Assembly (NCBI GenBank): GCA_007644065.1
Contig: VJWN01000009.1
Location: forward strand, 1 to 64,000
Reading direction: 5' to 3'
Length of the DNA stretch: 64,000 bases
Source: Margaritispora aquatica
Lineage: Eukaryota > Ascomycota > Leotiomycetes > Helotiales > Discinellaceae
The translations under genes and the position numbers were made by a program. The notes below the pieces were generated by a model that was not told where the DNA came from, searched no databases, and saw only the letters and a list, made by a program, of their open reading frames with translations. Positions 1 to 11,163 of the stretch are shown here, one piece after another. Positions within the stretch are counted from its first letter, which is position 1. Each line of letters begins with the position of its first letter.

Positions 1-126
1 TAACCCTAACCCTAACCCTAACCCTAACCCTAACCCTAACCCTAACCCTAACCCTAACCCTAACCCTAACCCTAACCCTAACCCTAACCCTAACCCTAAC
101 CCTAACCCTAACCCTAACCCTAACCC
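1..126. repeat. Telomere repeat array (TAACCC)21
   Basis: The first 126 bases are 21 uninterrupted copies of TAACCC. This is the C-rich strand of the TTAGGG telomere repeat used by most filamentous fungi, so the window starts at a left chromosome end. The array passes directly into a LINE-like fragment at about 127 with no spacer. Confidence 0.98.
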
Positions 127-604
127 TAGAAGCTACTAAGCCCTACTAGTGCTAAATGGCTTAGTAACTCTATAGCCCTAGCCCTAACCTAGGCTAAAGC
201 TACAACGGTAAGCTCGATCGCTAAGAATACCCCTAGAACCTACTACTAAGCTACTATACCTAGCTTACTCTAGACTTTTTACACCTAGGTTACCCTAGAC
301 AAATACGACCTAAAAAACCTAAAAAAATCACACCTAGCTTACCCTAGACTTTTCATACCTAGCTTACCCTAGACTTTCACATCTAGCCTACCCTAGACTT
401 TTTCACCCCCCCCCTAGACCCTAGGGCAGGTCCCGTCCACTTGTTCACACCTAGCTTACCCTAGACCTCTCACACCTAGCTTACCCTAGAGTTTTGTATT
501 AGTAGAGTTATTTCTTGGCATTGTGCAGAGCCCTGTAGAGTTAGATCAAAACACCTAGCAGAATAGCTTATATAGACAAAAATGAACGCTATCCAAACCC
601 TAAC
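127..604 (+). mobile_element. 5'-truncated LINE-type retroelement, telomere-side copy
   Basis: This repeats with few differences at 821-1298 (offset about 694). Read on the + strand it begins with the last about 40 codons of a reverse-transcriptase-type ORF (readable stretches include SPTSAKWLSNSIALALT and NTPRTYY followed by TAA), then a 3' untranslated part. The 3' part holds seven copies of an 18-bp core, ACCTAGCTTACCCTAGAC, starting at 258, 283, 332, 357, 381, 449 and 474. The copy ends in CAAACCCTAAC, itself telomere-like. An in-frame TAG where Gln is expected (after IALALT) fits C-to-T decay. The family call (Tad1-like LINE) comes from the resemblance of the peptide tail and is inferred. 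Confidence 0.7.
258..492 (+). repeat. Short tandem repeats in LINE 3' region (copy 1)
   Basis: Seven units with the core ACCTAGCTTACCCTAGAC are spaced about 24-25 bp, with interruptions at about 301-331 and 399-448. Each unit holds an interstitial TACCCTAGA, close to the telomere hexamer. The same array recurs at 952-1184 in the second copy. Confidence 0.85.
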
Positions 605-1298
605 TTCTTAGTGCTTATAGGTACTACCAAACAATACTACGACGTCTAGATCGTAGCGGTTAATAAGGACTCGGCTAAAGAAGACGCCTATAAGACCCTA
701 ACCGAAGCCGCTATAGCGAAAAAAACGAAATATAAGGCCCTAGAGGCCTCGTTCTACCCTATAATCCTTTCGGCAAGAGGCCTAATAGAGAAGGATACAG
801 CAGTAGTCTTTCAGGGGTTCTAGAAGCTACTAAGCCCTACTAGCGCTAAATGGCTTAGTAACTCTATAGCCCTAGCCCTAACCTAGGCTAAAGCTATAAC
901 GGCAAGCTCGATCGCTAGGAATACCCCTAGAACCTACTACTAAGCTACTACACCTAGCTTACCCTAGACTTTTTACACCTAGGTTACCCTAGACAAATAC
1001 GACCTAAAAAACCCGAAAAAATCACACCTAGCTTACCCTAGACTTTTTATACCTAGCTTACCCTAGACTTTCACATCTAGCTTACCCTAAACTTTTTTAC
1101 CTCCCCCTAGACCCTAGGGCAGGTCCCGTCCACTCGTTCACACCTAGCTTACCCTAGACCTCTCACACCTAGCTTACCCTAGAGTTTTGTATTAGTAGAG
1201 TTATTTCTTGGCATTGTACAGAGCCCTATAGAGTTAGATCAAAACACCTAGTAGAATAGCTTATATAGACAAAAATGAACCCTATCTAAACCCTAACC
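605..1298 (+). mobile_element. 5'-truncated LINE-type retroelement, inner copy
   Basis: This second fragment reaches about 215 bp further upstream than the telomere-side copy. In frame it reads GTTKQYYDV, TAG, IVAVNKDSAKEDAYKT and later ALEASFYPIILSARGLIEKD. That resembles the C-terminal region of fungal Tad-type LINE ORF2 proteins. In-frame TAG codons replace likely Gln codons. The 3' part again carries the tandem 18-bp core (first units at 952 and 977, last at 1167) and ends near AAACCCTAACC at 1298. The two copies lie head to tail in the same orientation. No complete element or intact reverse transcriptase is present. Confidence 0.7.
952..1184 (+). repeat. Short tandem repeats in LINE 3' region (copy 2)
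   Basis: Second occurrence of the array with the 18-bp ACCTAGCTTACCCTAGAC-type unit. Order and interruptions match the array in the first copy, so the array was copied together with the element. Confidence 0.85.
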
Positions 1299-1800
1299 AA
1301 TACTATCTAAAATATATATTAAATAAAAGACTTTAAAGTAATAGATATAAATACTTAGATTAAAATATTTTATATATCTATAAGGTATTTTAAGTACCAA
1401 AAGTATAGACTATACCTTATACTTAATATAGTTTAGTTTATAGTTACTAATAAAGTATTTTAACCCTTTAAAAGAATTTTAAAAAGTTCTTTAATAATAA
1501 ATAAACAACTTAATTAAAATAAAAAAGTATTAAAACTTCGTTTTTAAGCTTAATCGAGCTTAAATAACCTTAATCTCTATTTTGTACGTCACTATCTTTT
1601 AGCTAAGGTCTACTTTTATATTAGATACTCTTACCGATCCCGTCAAATCACGGCTTGGCGCGTACAAGAATAATGGTCAAGGCTATAGTCAGGTGATTCA
1701 TAACTGGTTCTAGTCAGCTGATATACTTTACGCTTACTTTCAACTATTTTATCTAATCGTACCTTACAATTTCTATCCTTTATTTCGCTTTCCGACCATA
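1299..1800. other. AT-rich subtelomeric transition, no gene seen
   Basis: From about 1299 to 1560 the sequence is almost all A/T with abundant TA dinucleotides, as in RIP-mutated repeats. From about 1600 composition returns toward normal up to the GST start codon. No reading frame or RNA gene is recognised here. Confidence 0.6.
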
Positions 1801-1807
1801 TATCAAA

Positions 1808-2684
1808 ATGTCTAAAATTATTTTATTTGATATCCCTACCCAAAGTCCTCCAACAGCTTGGTCATTGAACTGTTGGAAAGGTAAACCTCTATCCAAATAT
1901 ACTATCTTTGCTAATTTTTATAGCACGGCTTGTACTAAACTTTAAAGGCGTTGACTATGTTACTCGTAAGCAAAGTCAAGTTATCGTAGTGATATACTAA
2001 CCATTAAGAATGGGTTGAGTATCCTGAAATTGCATCAGTTCTATTCTCTCTGTATGTCTTTTCCTATCAAACTGACTCTATAGCTAATGATCAGGAATAC
2101 AACACCGAATACGAACCCAAAGATGCCTCCATATACTCTTCCAGCTGCAGCAATTAATGGAGAGACTATACTCGACTCTCTGGTCATCGCTACTAAGCTG
2201 GAGGCCTTATTTCCATCGCCCTCAATACATCTCGACGCACCAATTATCACGGATATTCAGGCTGCTGTCGGACGAAGTGAGTTCTACCTATCTCTCTACG
2301 ATATCCGTCTAACTGGCATCAGCGTTTGGTAACCTCTTCTCTATCATAAATCCAATCCCCGTTCTCAATGAGTCATCGGTCATTTACTTTATTGCCAAAG
2401 ATGCCAAGGATGTTGCTGCTTATGGTCCAGATCCTAAAGGGGAGGCAGCGTGGGAAGCAGCCAAAGAGCCATTACGCAGATTAGCAGGGCTGATCAAAGG
2501 ACACTTTGTTCTGGGGGAAGTGGTCAGCTATGCAGATTTCATTGTGGGGGGTTTTTTGAGACATGCGTGGAGAGTGGGGGGCGAGGAAGTGTTGGCTAGA
2601 ATTTTCGTGATGGATGAGAGTGGGAAAGTGAAAGGGCTTTATGAAGGACTAGAAAAACTAGGATTGTTTAATCGCTATGATTAA
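1808..2684 (+). CDS. Glutathione S-transferase, fungal etherase-like/FuA-type
   Basis: Five exons can be joined: 1808-1880, 1924-1965, 2009-2051, 2095-2276 and 2323-2684, giving 233 aa. All four introns are 43-46 bp with GT-AG ends. The N-terminal thioredoxin-like half shows FDIP, WSLNCWKARLVLNFKG, WVEYPEIA, YTLPA, and LDS...LEALFPSPS. These match the fungal GST group related to LigE-type etherases and secondary-metabolite GSTs. The C-terminal helical half includes VSYADFIVGGFLRHAW. Length is normal for the family and no stop or frameshift is seen, so it looks functional, probably conjugating glutathione to xenobiotic or phenolic substrates in the cytosol. It is the first gene after the telomere. 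The exact substrate is unknown. Confidence 0.85.
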
Positions 2685-3075
2685 GCACCAGGATATTGCT
2701 TTAAATAAGATACTATGAGAGTCCTTAGTTAAGGTCCACAATGTGTGAGCTACCTCGGGATAAAACAAGAATATATAACGCTGCCAAAGTGGAATGATGT
2801 TCGAGAAGGTTTATTTCTAAAGTGTCATCGTTTGTAAAAGTAGTTTTAGGAGCCGCAGTTTGTTGTGAGCTATTGACCAACTTGTAGTGATGAAAGGCAT
2901 TTCGTATTCTTTCAGGGATTCAGATATTGAGCTGAAGTCTTGGTATGGTTAGAAATACTTACCTCGGATACCCCGCGTCAGCACAACCTTAGGTGTTCCG
3001 GAGCTGGAGCATGACAGACATTCGTGTCGTATCTACTGACAGCTTTTACCACCTAAACTCCTCGTTCCAAGCAAG
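2685..3075. other. Intergenic region between GST and aldolase
   Basis: About 390 bp with no coding or RNA signal that I can see. It must hold the GST 3' end and the aldolase promoter, both genes being on the + strand. Confidence 0.5.
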
Positions 3076-4011
3076 ATGATTAAAGAAACGGTAAGCTTCA
3101 GGCAGATTCTAATCAAATCTCCAAGTGTAGCTCCTTTCAATAGCTCATCAAATCCAGCTTCAAAATCTAATTTATGCCAACCATATTCTACACTACCATA
3201 AAGTACTTGACGCTTATGGTCATGTCTCTGTTCGTAATCCAGAAAATTCAGATACATTCTTCATGTCTGGTGATCGTGCACCAGCATTGGTATCTTGTCC
3301 GTCGGATCTGATTCAGTATCACGTTTCCGACGCTTTACCAGTAGATCCGAACGCAAAGAAAGGATATCAGGAACGCTTCATTCATAGCGAGATATACAAG
3401 CGCTTTCCTTCCGTAAGTAGTGTAATACATTCACATGCGGAGTCTGTGCTTCCATATACCATGAGCGGTATAGAGATGAAGCCTACTTTTCATATCGCTG
3501 GCTTTTTAGGTATGTCTAGCTTCAAGGTGTTTCAAGCCAAACATTTCTCAGTAGGGCTAACAAGAGTACAGGAACACAAGTTCCTGTCTTTGACCTACTT
3601 CCTCATTACTCACCAGGCGATCATCAGGATATGCTTATCAACAACATTTCATTTGGATCCCACCTCGCCTCCTCCTTTTTGACTTCACTCTCTGCGTCAA
3701 GCCAGACACAGCTTCCAGATCATAATGTCGTTCTCATGTCAAATCATGGGTTTACAGCTGTTGGCGTGAATATCCAGCAAGCTGTCTACCGTGCAGTCTA
3801 CACAGGAATCAACGCTGGTGTGCAGACTAATGCCATCCTATTGTCTGGTGCTGCTGGGACGAATGGAGGTACAGGATTGAGATACCTTAGCGAAGAGCAA
3901 GTGAAAGGAAGCTTGCGGATGAATGATGCTAGTCAAGATCGGCCTTGGACCTTGTGGGTGAAGGAAGTTGAGGCGAGCGAGTTGTATGTCATAGATGACA
4001 GAGAGGGCTAG
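3076..4011 (+). CDS. Class II aldolase/adducin-domain protein
   Basis: Three exons, 3076-3090, 3131-3509 and 3572-4011, encode 277 aa. The fold is recognised from LDAYGHVSVRNPEN near the N-terminus, FIHSEIYKRFP with the usual Glu, the metal-binding IHSHAE pair, and the late MSNHGF histidine. Relatives (fuculose-phosphate aldolase, ribulose-phosphate epimerase and adducin-like proteins) use three His on a divalent metal for retro-aldol or decarboxylation reactions. The fungal members are mostly uncharacterised, so the substrate is open. Exon 1 is only five codons, chosen because a GTAAGC donor, a CTAATC branch and a TGTAG acceptor join in frame. An earlier start is blocked by stops in that frame. 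It sits beside the GST in the same orientation. Confidence 0.82.
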
Positions 4012-4754
4012 CCAATTATGACCGAATTAGGGTAACAGTGGAGAATACCAAATGGAAAATTCTGAGCAATAGTAGTTGTTGAAAGCTGTGTAGAAGCTTT
4101 TGTAAGCATACAGTCAACTGTCACTCTGCCCAAACGCTTCAAACATTTTTTTCTCCCTTCTGTTTAAGCTCCAGAGATTCTGTGACGATGTAATTAATTC
4201 ATACCCCATCTTATCTTCAAAACTTTCTACTCAAAAGAAAAGATCCAAGACGAAGACTAAAGCGCCAATTATACCGTGCCTACGAACGCTCCAATTCCAG
4301 ATTTCCAACCTTCCTTCTCTCCAAGACGGCACTTGTATTTGGCAACGGCTGATCCAGCTTGGCAAGACTTGAGACGTGACATGCAGTGCATAAAGCTTGG
4401 TATCCGCCTTTCTTCCGTAATCCATGTCTCAACATCAACCATGCGACTTGCCCTCTCGGGGGTTTGACTTGGCAAAACCAAATACGTTGCGTGATGAGCC
4501 AATTCCGACGACACAACTTTACCTCATCCCGATTTGACGCAGAGGAACCAACGAGAAGCTCAAAACTTGATGCAAAAGCAAATGGCAGAAGGAGAAAGGG
4601 TGATTTTATATTTGCATTATCCTCCCAAAATCCATCATCATGTAATATTCCATCCCCCTCACTATTCCAGATCCCTCCTCAATAATCATTCAAAATGTAA
4701 CCGCAATGACAAACAATCGTACAAAAAAGCATCCTCCCACTATCCCTGTCAAAC
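4012..4754. other. Convergent intergenic region, no gene seen
   Basis: This 743-bp stretch lies between the 3' ends of the aldolase (+) and the secreted Ala-rich protein (-). Several short overlapping frames exist on both strands, but none has recognisable domains or splice continuity. I see no RNA gene. Confidence 0.5.
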
Positions 4755-5590
4755 TCATTCCTCATCCTCCTCATCCTCAACTTCCTCCTCGTCGTCGTCC
4801 ACCGCCCGTGTCTCGACAAAGGTAAGCTCGGCAACTTGTCCTTCAGCCATGTTGAGGTTGACACCGTCGATGACTCCTGGTGCTGGTGAACGCTTCTCAA
4901 CAACTGCTGCTGTTCCTGCTGAGCTTTCGCTTCGTGCTGTAGATAGATGTGTCAGCAAACGTTCCTCCTTCCTTATGAGATGTTAATAGAATAAAACCCA
5001 CCAGCTGGGGCGACGCCTCCTCGAACGAACATGGTGGTGACGGTAGTCCTTGTCTTTGGCGTGGCTCCCTCTTGTCTGGCAACGATGGCGGCTTTGGCAG
5101 GGCTGGCTGTTCCTCCAGCCTTTTGGATTATACCAACACCAGCTCCACCTTCACCAGTGCCTAGTTGGATCTCAGGTGAAATCTTGATAGCATCGGTGGC
5201 GAACTTGAGAGCAGCATTGAAACCAGCGAGGTCTCTTCTCTTCTTGCTCAAGTTGACGACGCGAGGAGCGATCTCCTTGCCCATTCCTTGGAGAGCGGTG
5301 ATCTGGGTGGAAGACTCGGCAGGTGCTGCTTGGACGACGGCGGCTTCGGCGGCAGGTTGACCAGCAGCTGGGGCAGTGGCGGGAGCAGCTGCGCCATTAG
5401 CTGCTCCTCCAGCAACAGCTGCTCCTTGAAGAGCATTCATGAGATTCGATACATCCTGCTTACCTCCAAATGAAATTTCACCATCACCGACCACCAAGGC
5501 AGGAGAGTAAGCTCCAAGGTTGATGTTAAGCGGAAGGGCGTTGATGGAGCTGGCAAGAGCGGCCAGTATGAGAATGTAGTTGGAATGCAT
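4755..5590 (-). CDS. Secreted Ala-rich protein with Kex2-type sites and acidic tail
   Basis: Two exons (5002-5590 and 4755-4936, intron 4937-5001 with CTACAG acceptor) give 256 aa. Residues 1-19 form a signal peptide with a hydrophobic core and cleavage likely after INA. An Ala/Gly/Pro-rich stretch spans about 54-91. Basic processing motifs occur at SKKRR (115-119) and VEKR (209-212). The second is followed by SPAPG. The extreme C-terminus is a run of Asp and Glu. No catalytic domain is recognised. The layout resembles secreted fungal proteins processed by the Golgi protease Kex2, but that is inference. It could instead be a cell-wall or matrix protein. Confidence 0.75.
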
Positions 5591-7027
5591 CTTTGCGATT
5601 GAGTGAGTGAGCTGATCGAGACAGTTGAAAAGATGGCGATTGCTGAATTGACAGTATTAAATGATTAGATGAAGAGAGATAGAGATCGAGGCGTCAAGCT
5701 TCAGATAACAGGAACAATGAATCGAATGTATGGAGCGCAGCTACAGAGTAAGAAGGAGAGGAACCAAGAAATGCACGAAGGACTCTTATATGAAAATATG
5801 GAGACCAGCACACGACTCTTCCAACTCTTCGGATGCAGCACGGTCTAGCCCGTCCCCAGGTCCCATGGCAGCAATAATTGCCCCAAGAGAGACATTCTCC
5901 AAGATTCTTGGGCCTAACTGGTTCAAGTGCCGGTCAGATAAAGTTTGTGCTGTCGGAGAAGTGCCAATGTTTCAAGAAACGCCAAGTGACACGGTCGACG
6001 AGGACCATACGCAAGAGACGGGGCAGGACGGGGTTATCCTTTTGAGCCTCAGCGCGGTGCTTATCCTTCCAAGTGGTTTCTTGGCTGCTCTACCGAGGTC
6101 GCGACTTTGTTTTGAATGGGGTTGAAAAGTCATCGACAGTTTGCTTGGTAGGAGAACTGATACTTGCCAATTGCTTGGCTACCCATATTTCAGGTGTCAG
6201 AGCAGAAGAGGTCGAAGCGTATATCTATGGAGGAGTCTCAATACAAGCTTTCCCTGCTTTCAATGGTTCAGACCAAAGAGTTTGCCTGTTCGAGAAAAGT
6301 CACTTGCGAGCCATGTCGAAATGAAGATTTCTTTTGCGATGGTTGACTGGAGGAGAGTTTGGTTGTTTGTCACAATGTTTACACCACTCATAAAAAAGCC
6401 ACAAAATACTCTCAAACAAACAGAGCCAGTATCATCCACAATATAATGATAGAAATTTAATAATATGATATACTATATGATGATCAAAGAATTCATGGGG
6501 TCCCATTCCAAGAGACAAAAACTCAGTCACAATACAAGCTTTTATCCTAGGACCGTTTGTCAAGACAATACAAGCTTATTGGGGTACATCAAAATCTCGA
6601 TGTACTTCTCGGCGATCGCACACTGAGCACTTGGTGTGGAGAGTGGTACAAATGCTTTTTGAGCCGAGTCATCTGGATCTCTGTGTTTCATGGCAGACGG
6701 GGTCCAAACTGAGAAATTCTACTCAACACATGTGGCTGCATAAAAGAAGCGTCGAAGAAAAAGCAACCCCATGAGCTTGTCCACTTAGTTTCTGGGCAAT
6801 CTTATTGCGTTTTGAACTTAAGACCACATGTCAAAATCTAAGATGAAGCTAGCAAAACGACGGAATATTGCTTAGCAACGGTGTGGGCCATAAGTGAAGA
6901 TTAAAAGGAAACTTTGATCACAGCCATATCTTCTGTAGGCCTTCTTATTCTATACAGTGGTGAGTGCTGGCGCTTGCCAAGAAAGAAAAGCGTGTATTAA
7001 AGCTCCAGCAAAGGTGTTGAAGGGAAA
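5591..7027. other. 1.4-kb intergenic region, no convincing gene
   Basis: The stretch holds the promoter of the secreted protein and the 3' flank of the downstream esterase. A few + strand frames of 60-130 codons around 5730-6446 overlap each other and lack recognisable domains or supporting splice sites. I do not call a gene. Confidence 0.5.
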
Positions 7028-8154
7028 TTAATCATTGTAAATTTCTCGAAACAGCCACTCAGCAACAGATTTGTACATCTCTGTCGTCCTGCTCTCGACT
7101 TTCAGTCTTTTCACTTCATCGTGGAACACAGGCGTGACATCAAATCCTTGGTGCTTGGTCAGTTAAAATGAATGCCAAAGTGTCAAAAATGCTTACCATG
7201 TTCAAAGCCCATCACCTTTTCCCACTTTATCCCATTCTTTTCCCAAGCCAGGTCAGTGCCGACTCTTTGACCAGGGCCAGACTTTGCCAGACTTTCAGCC
7301 ATAACTTCAGCGTCTCTGCAAAGGAGATCAAGCTCACAACCAATTATACAGATCTTGGCTGGTAAGGTATTTCGAGGTGCGAATATCACACTTAGTTGAG
7401 GATCTCTGAGATCTTGATCTGGTTCCATGTATGCCCAATCGAAGGATATGGCCTTGTCTTCCAATGGATCTTTTCCTGCATGCTTCGGTCTTGTAGAAAG
7501 CTTATATTCTAAGGACGTAGTCCAATCCACCGGTGGGTAATAAGCAACGATGCCACCAATTCTGTCTCGCAGATCTGAATCTTGGGAGACTGCCAAAGAA
7601 AGATTTGCCCCCGCACTTGAGCCACCCAGCGCAATCTTGGTCTTGTCAACGGGCAATGTCTCATCAGCCAGGAGAGCCTTGAGCACATCTATGACTTGAT
7701 GAACTGCGGTTGGAAATGGATTGGAGGGCGACTTTGGGTAATCGAGACTGATAACGATGATATTGTTGTCATTTGCAAATCCTGTGCCGAACTTGTCATC
7801 TACCACGGGGCTCATCAAAGCAAATCCGCCGCCATGTATATGTATATATAGAGGTAGCAGTGCATCTCCGCTCTTAAAAGACTTTGGTATGTAGATGCGG
7901 TGTACAAGTTGTGCTTGGCAAGGGTAGACTTTCGTAAATGTCGGCAGAACTGATCGATTGACGAAGGGGGGAAGTTGAGCAATTCGGAAGACTTGAGTTA
8001 CGACGAACTTCATCAAATGGATATGCAGAGCGGCTCGCAGGCGTTGGAAAAGGGTGAGCTTTCGAGGATAAATTGGCGATGTAGGTGGAACTGTAGAGGC
8101 AGTTCTGCCATCTCGAAGGTCAGTCATGGCCATGCTAGAGAGCTTTCGGGACAA
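7028..8154 (-). CDS. Alpha/beta hydrolase, HSL-type esterase/lipase
   Basis: Two exons, 7197-8154 and 7028-7146 (intron 7147-7196), encode 358 aa. The hormone-sensitive-lipase family signature is clear: oxyanion motif HGGGFA, nucleophile elbow GGSSAGANLS, acid residue in CELDLLCRDAE, and the catalytic His in GFEHGFD, which is created exactly across the splice junction. Length is normal. Such enzymes hydrolyse short-chain acyl esters or carbamates of small molecules. An amphipathic or weakly hydrophobic N-terminal stretch (about 34-65) could associate with membrane. The start at 8154 is the first ATG in frame. Function is solid at family level; the substrate is unknown. Confidence 0.9.
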
Positions 8155-8730
8155 TTTTCAAGGTGGCCGACTGCTGGTATAGTCAACCGGTGTCACGTAA
8201 GACATGGTTGAAATACTTGAGAAAGGACGGCGTTGATACCGGTGTCGGTGTTTAGGTGGTCGGCGTTGGTATTGGTACCTTATTGGTATCGTGGTGAGGC
8301 TAAACAACATTTACCGAGGCATATTCGAAACGTGATGAAGATTCAAGGTTATCTCAGCGTTTCCAACAAGTGAGACAATCAGATGCTGATGACTGGCTAC
8401 TCTAACATCGCTTCTGTATACAACATGGTTACTTTTCTTCTTCCCAAACACCAACACGTAATGCAACTTCAAACTTCTGTCAAACTATTTGAAAATCTGC
8501 TCCTCATAAAGTGATCTTACCTATGTTGGACATGATGGGGCACAGCAATGCCAAATCATTCATTTCCTACCACATCGGTGGGATAACCACCCGATCTGAT
8601 CTTCCCCTCATTCCTACTCATACAAACAAGCTTTTCGAGTGTTGCCTAGAGTGAAACGCATAAAGAACTGGGCTGAACAAGTTGTCTGGCATAATATATC
8701 TTGAAATCCATAGCATTTGCCATCTAAGTT
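8155..8730. other. Divergent promoter region between esterase and TAP hydrolase
   Basis: This 576-bp stretch separates divergently transcribed hydrolase genes. Around 8230-8295 there is a degenerate run of GGTATTGGTACC/GGTGTCGGTG-like words. No coding frame is supported. Confidence 0.5.
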
Positions 8731-11163
8731 ATGGAAAAACAGAATTATGAGGAATTATCCACACAGTGGAAGCGAAAGCCCAAGTCATCTCAGCATCATG
8801 TTCCTTTCTTTGCCCAATTATTCTTGCTCTTCATTTTCTTGATATGGTTCACCTTCAGCGGCATTCCACGGTTGTTTGACTCAAGCAAAATAAACGATTG
8901 GCGTCCAACCGCTCCTCAAGATGAAAGCTGGTTTGGTGATTTGCTTTTCGAAGATGTCAGCAGCTGCTTCAAATTCTAGTGTTTCCCAGCTAATCCGCTC
9001 AGATTTCACCCAGCGAGAAGCTGGAATGGCATCGTTGTTATCGGATGTTCTATTGCGCGCGTTTGACCGTGCCAATGGACTACAACCGACCTCTAGATGC
9101 TTCACAGAGCAATCCTAGAGTACATATTGCTCTCGTGCTGAAGCCAGGAGCCAAAAGCGGCAACAATTCCTTCTCCCAAACACCACTGCTCATTAATCCC
9201 GGCGGACCTGGGGGTTCAGGGACAACATTTGCTCTGGGTGCGGCTGGAGCACTTCAAATGGTTATTGATCCAGATCAAGATATTATCGGATTTGACCCCC
9301 GTGGCATTGGAGCATCTACACCACGAGCTGATTGTTTCTCCTACCCGTGGGATGGTGCGAGCCCTGGCACTGGTTATGGAGATGAAGATTACATCACAGG
9401 AAATTTCCATAGGCTACTGTGGCAGCTATCTAGTCTCGGTGTTGGAAATGTGAATTCCAGCACTGATGCATTTCGAAATTTGCATGCTCGAGCGGAAACC
9501 ATGGCAAAACTTTGTCAGGAGAAAGATATACTGCATGGGAATGACAGGTAAGTTTAGTTTATGATTGAAGACTCTCTTCATATGCCTCAATGGTCTTGAA
9601 GATTTTATAATTCTCTACACCTAGTAAAATATGTTGCTCATGATTGAGAACACAGCATTGATCTTAAAGAAAGAAGAACTAACAACACATTCTTTGCAGC
9701 ATTTTAAGATATGTCACTACTCCAAATGTAGCTCATGACATGATCAGTATTATTGATGCTTGGGACGAGTGGAAAGGCACTCATACCGCCGAGTCACTGG
9801 GATGTGAGGAAACCACCACAGGACAAGTTCAAGGCTCCATCAAAACATCAATACTCACCACTAAAAGCAACCTTCTCTATTGGGGGTTCAGCTATGGGGT
9901 CCGTGTAATCACATAATTCAGACTGTTTGCGCTAATCAGTTACCAGTCACTTCTAGGAGCAACCTTTGCATCCATGTTCCCAGATCGAGTGGGTCGAGTC
10001 GTGCTAGGTCTTTCTTACCATCTCCCCTTGCTCTTCTATAGAAAAACTGACCCCTGCCAGATGGTGTAGTAGACGCTGACCACTACGTGGCTCCAATATG
10101 GCAAGGGAGCATTCAAGATGCAGATGCCGTCTACGAGTCATTCTCACGATATTGCTTCGAAGCGAATGAGAAATGTAGCTTCTACCGGAAAACTGACAGC
10201 CATTCCACTGATATCGCCAGCCGCCTAAATGATTTGATGGTGAGTATCAAGGAACATCCTCTATCTGTCGTGGATCAACAGACAAAAGCACCATATGTTG
10301 TCTCCTACAGCATCGTGAGAATGCTCATATTTACTATCTTATACTTTCCAAACATTGGTTTCCCTCTTGCAGCCGTAATGTTTGATCTTTTAGATCGAGG
10401 GGAATTGGGACAGTTGGCGCAACTATTTGTGGCAGCAGATATGACATCAATTTGCGAATCTCGAGCACCTGCATATAGCCTTCAGAACGAAGCCCAGATC
10501 GCCATTATGTGCTCCGACAAACGCTACCCGGTATGTAAGAGCTCTGAGAAAAGGCTAAATATATCTAACGGTGTCTAGCTCAACGAGACTGTACCAAAGT
10601 TAGAGCTTCTTTATGAGCAAATGGTCAACCAGTCCTCCTTTGCTGATGTGTGGCTCACTGTGATGCTCAGCTGTCAAGGATACTCAGTGAAGCCGATGAA
10701 TCCTCCTATGCGGTGGGGTGACCACCCAGCTCATACACAGAAAACAATCAAAACCTCCAATCCAATCCTCTTCCTCTCCAACACCTACGATCCTGTTACA
10801 CCTCTTGCAGCAGGTCTGAAAATGGCAGGAAAATTCGCTGGTTCAGGTCTGATCGAGCAGCAGTCTGAGGGGCATTGCAGTCTCGCTGCCACCTCTGTGT
10901 GCACAATTCTCGCCTTAAGAGCATACTTCAAAGAGGGCAAGGTGCCTCCACCACCTACCGAGACAGAATGGATGAAGTGTGCGGCAGATGATTGGCCTTG
11001 GCACCCCTTTGGTTCCGCAGTCACAGTAAGTGGAGGAGATGTAGAGCTTCAGATGGCATTGGAGGCTTTTGGAGAAGCTCAAACAGCTTTTAGTAGCATG
11101 AAGTTTATTGACTCTATTCCAATGGTCTTGAAAGGTATGAAAGAGATGCACATGACGATCTAA
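8731..11163 (+). CDS. Membrane-anchored TAP-type alpha/beta hydrolase (tripeptidyl aminopeptidase-like)
   Basis: Six exons (8731-8955, 9003-9547, 9700-9898, 9947-10007, 10061-10530, 10579-11163) give 694 aa. Residues 24-42 are a single hydrophobic segment, likely a signal anchor. The hydrolase core shows CARLTVPMDYNRP, the oxyanion loop NPGGPGGSG, IIGFDPRGIGAS, and the nucleophile elbow GFSYG. The C-terminal TAP domain carries NTYDPVTPL with the acid and EGHCSL with the His. Relatives cleave N-terminal peptides or act on small molecules. Three introns use weak GTC donors (8956, 9899, 10008); each was chosen because domain and frame continuity demand it. At 9899 a GTAATC donor 6 bp later would add two residues right after the nucleophile. 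Confidence 0.85.

Noticed and set aside
2041..2250. Minus-strand hydrophobic frame over GST exon 4
   Set aside because: It looks like a membrane peptide but overlaps the GST exon, whose + strand reading matches the family.
3033..3257. Minus-strand frame opposite the aldolase exon
   Set aside because: It is the shadow of aldolase exon 2, which has clear family motifs on the + strand.
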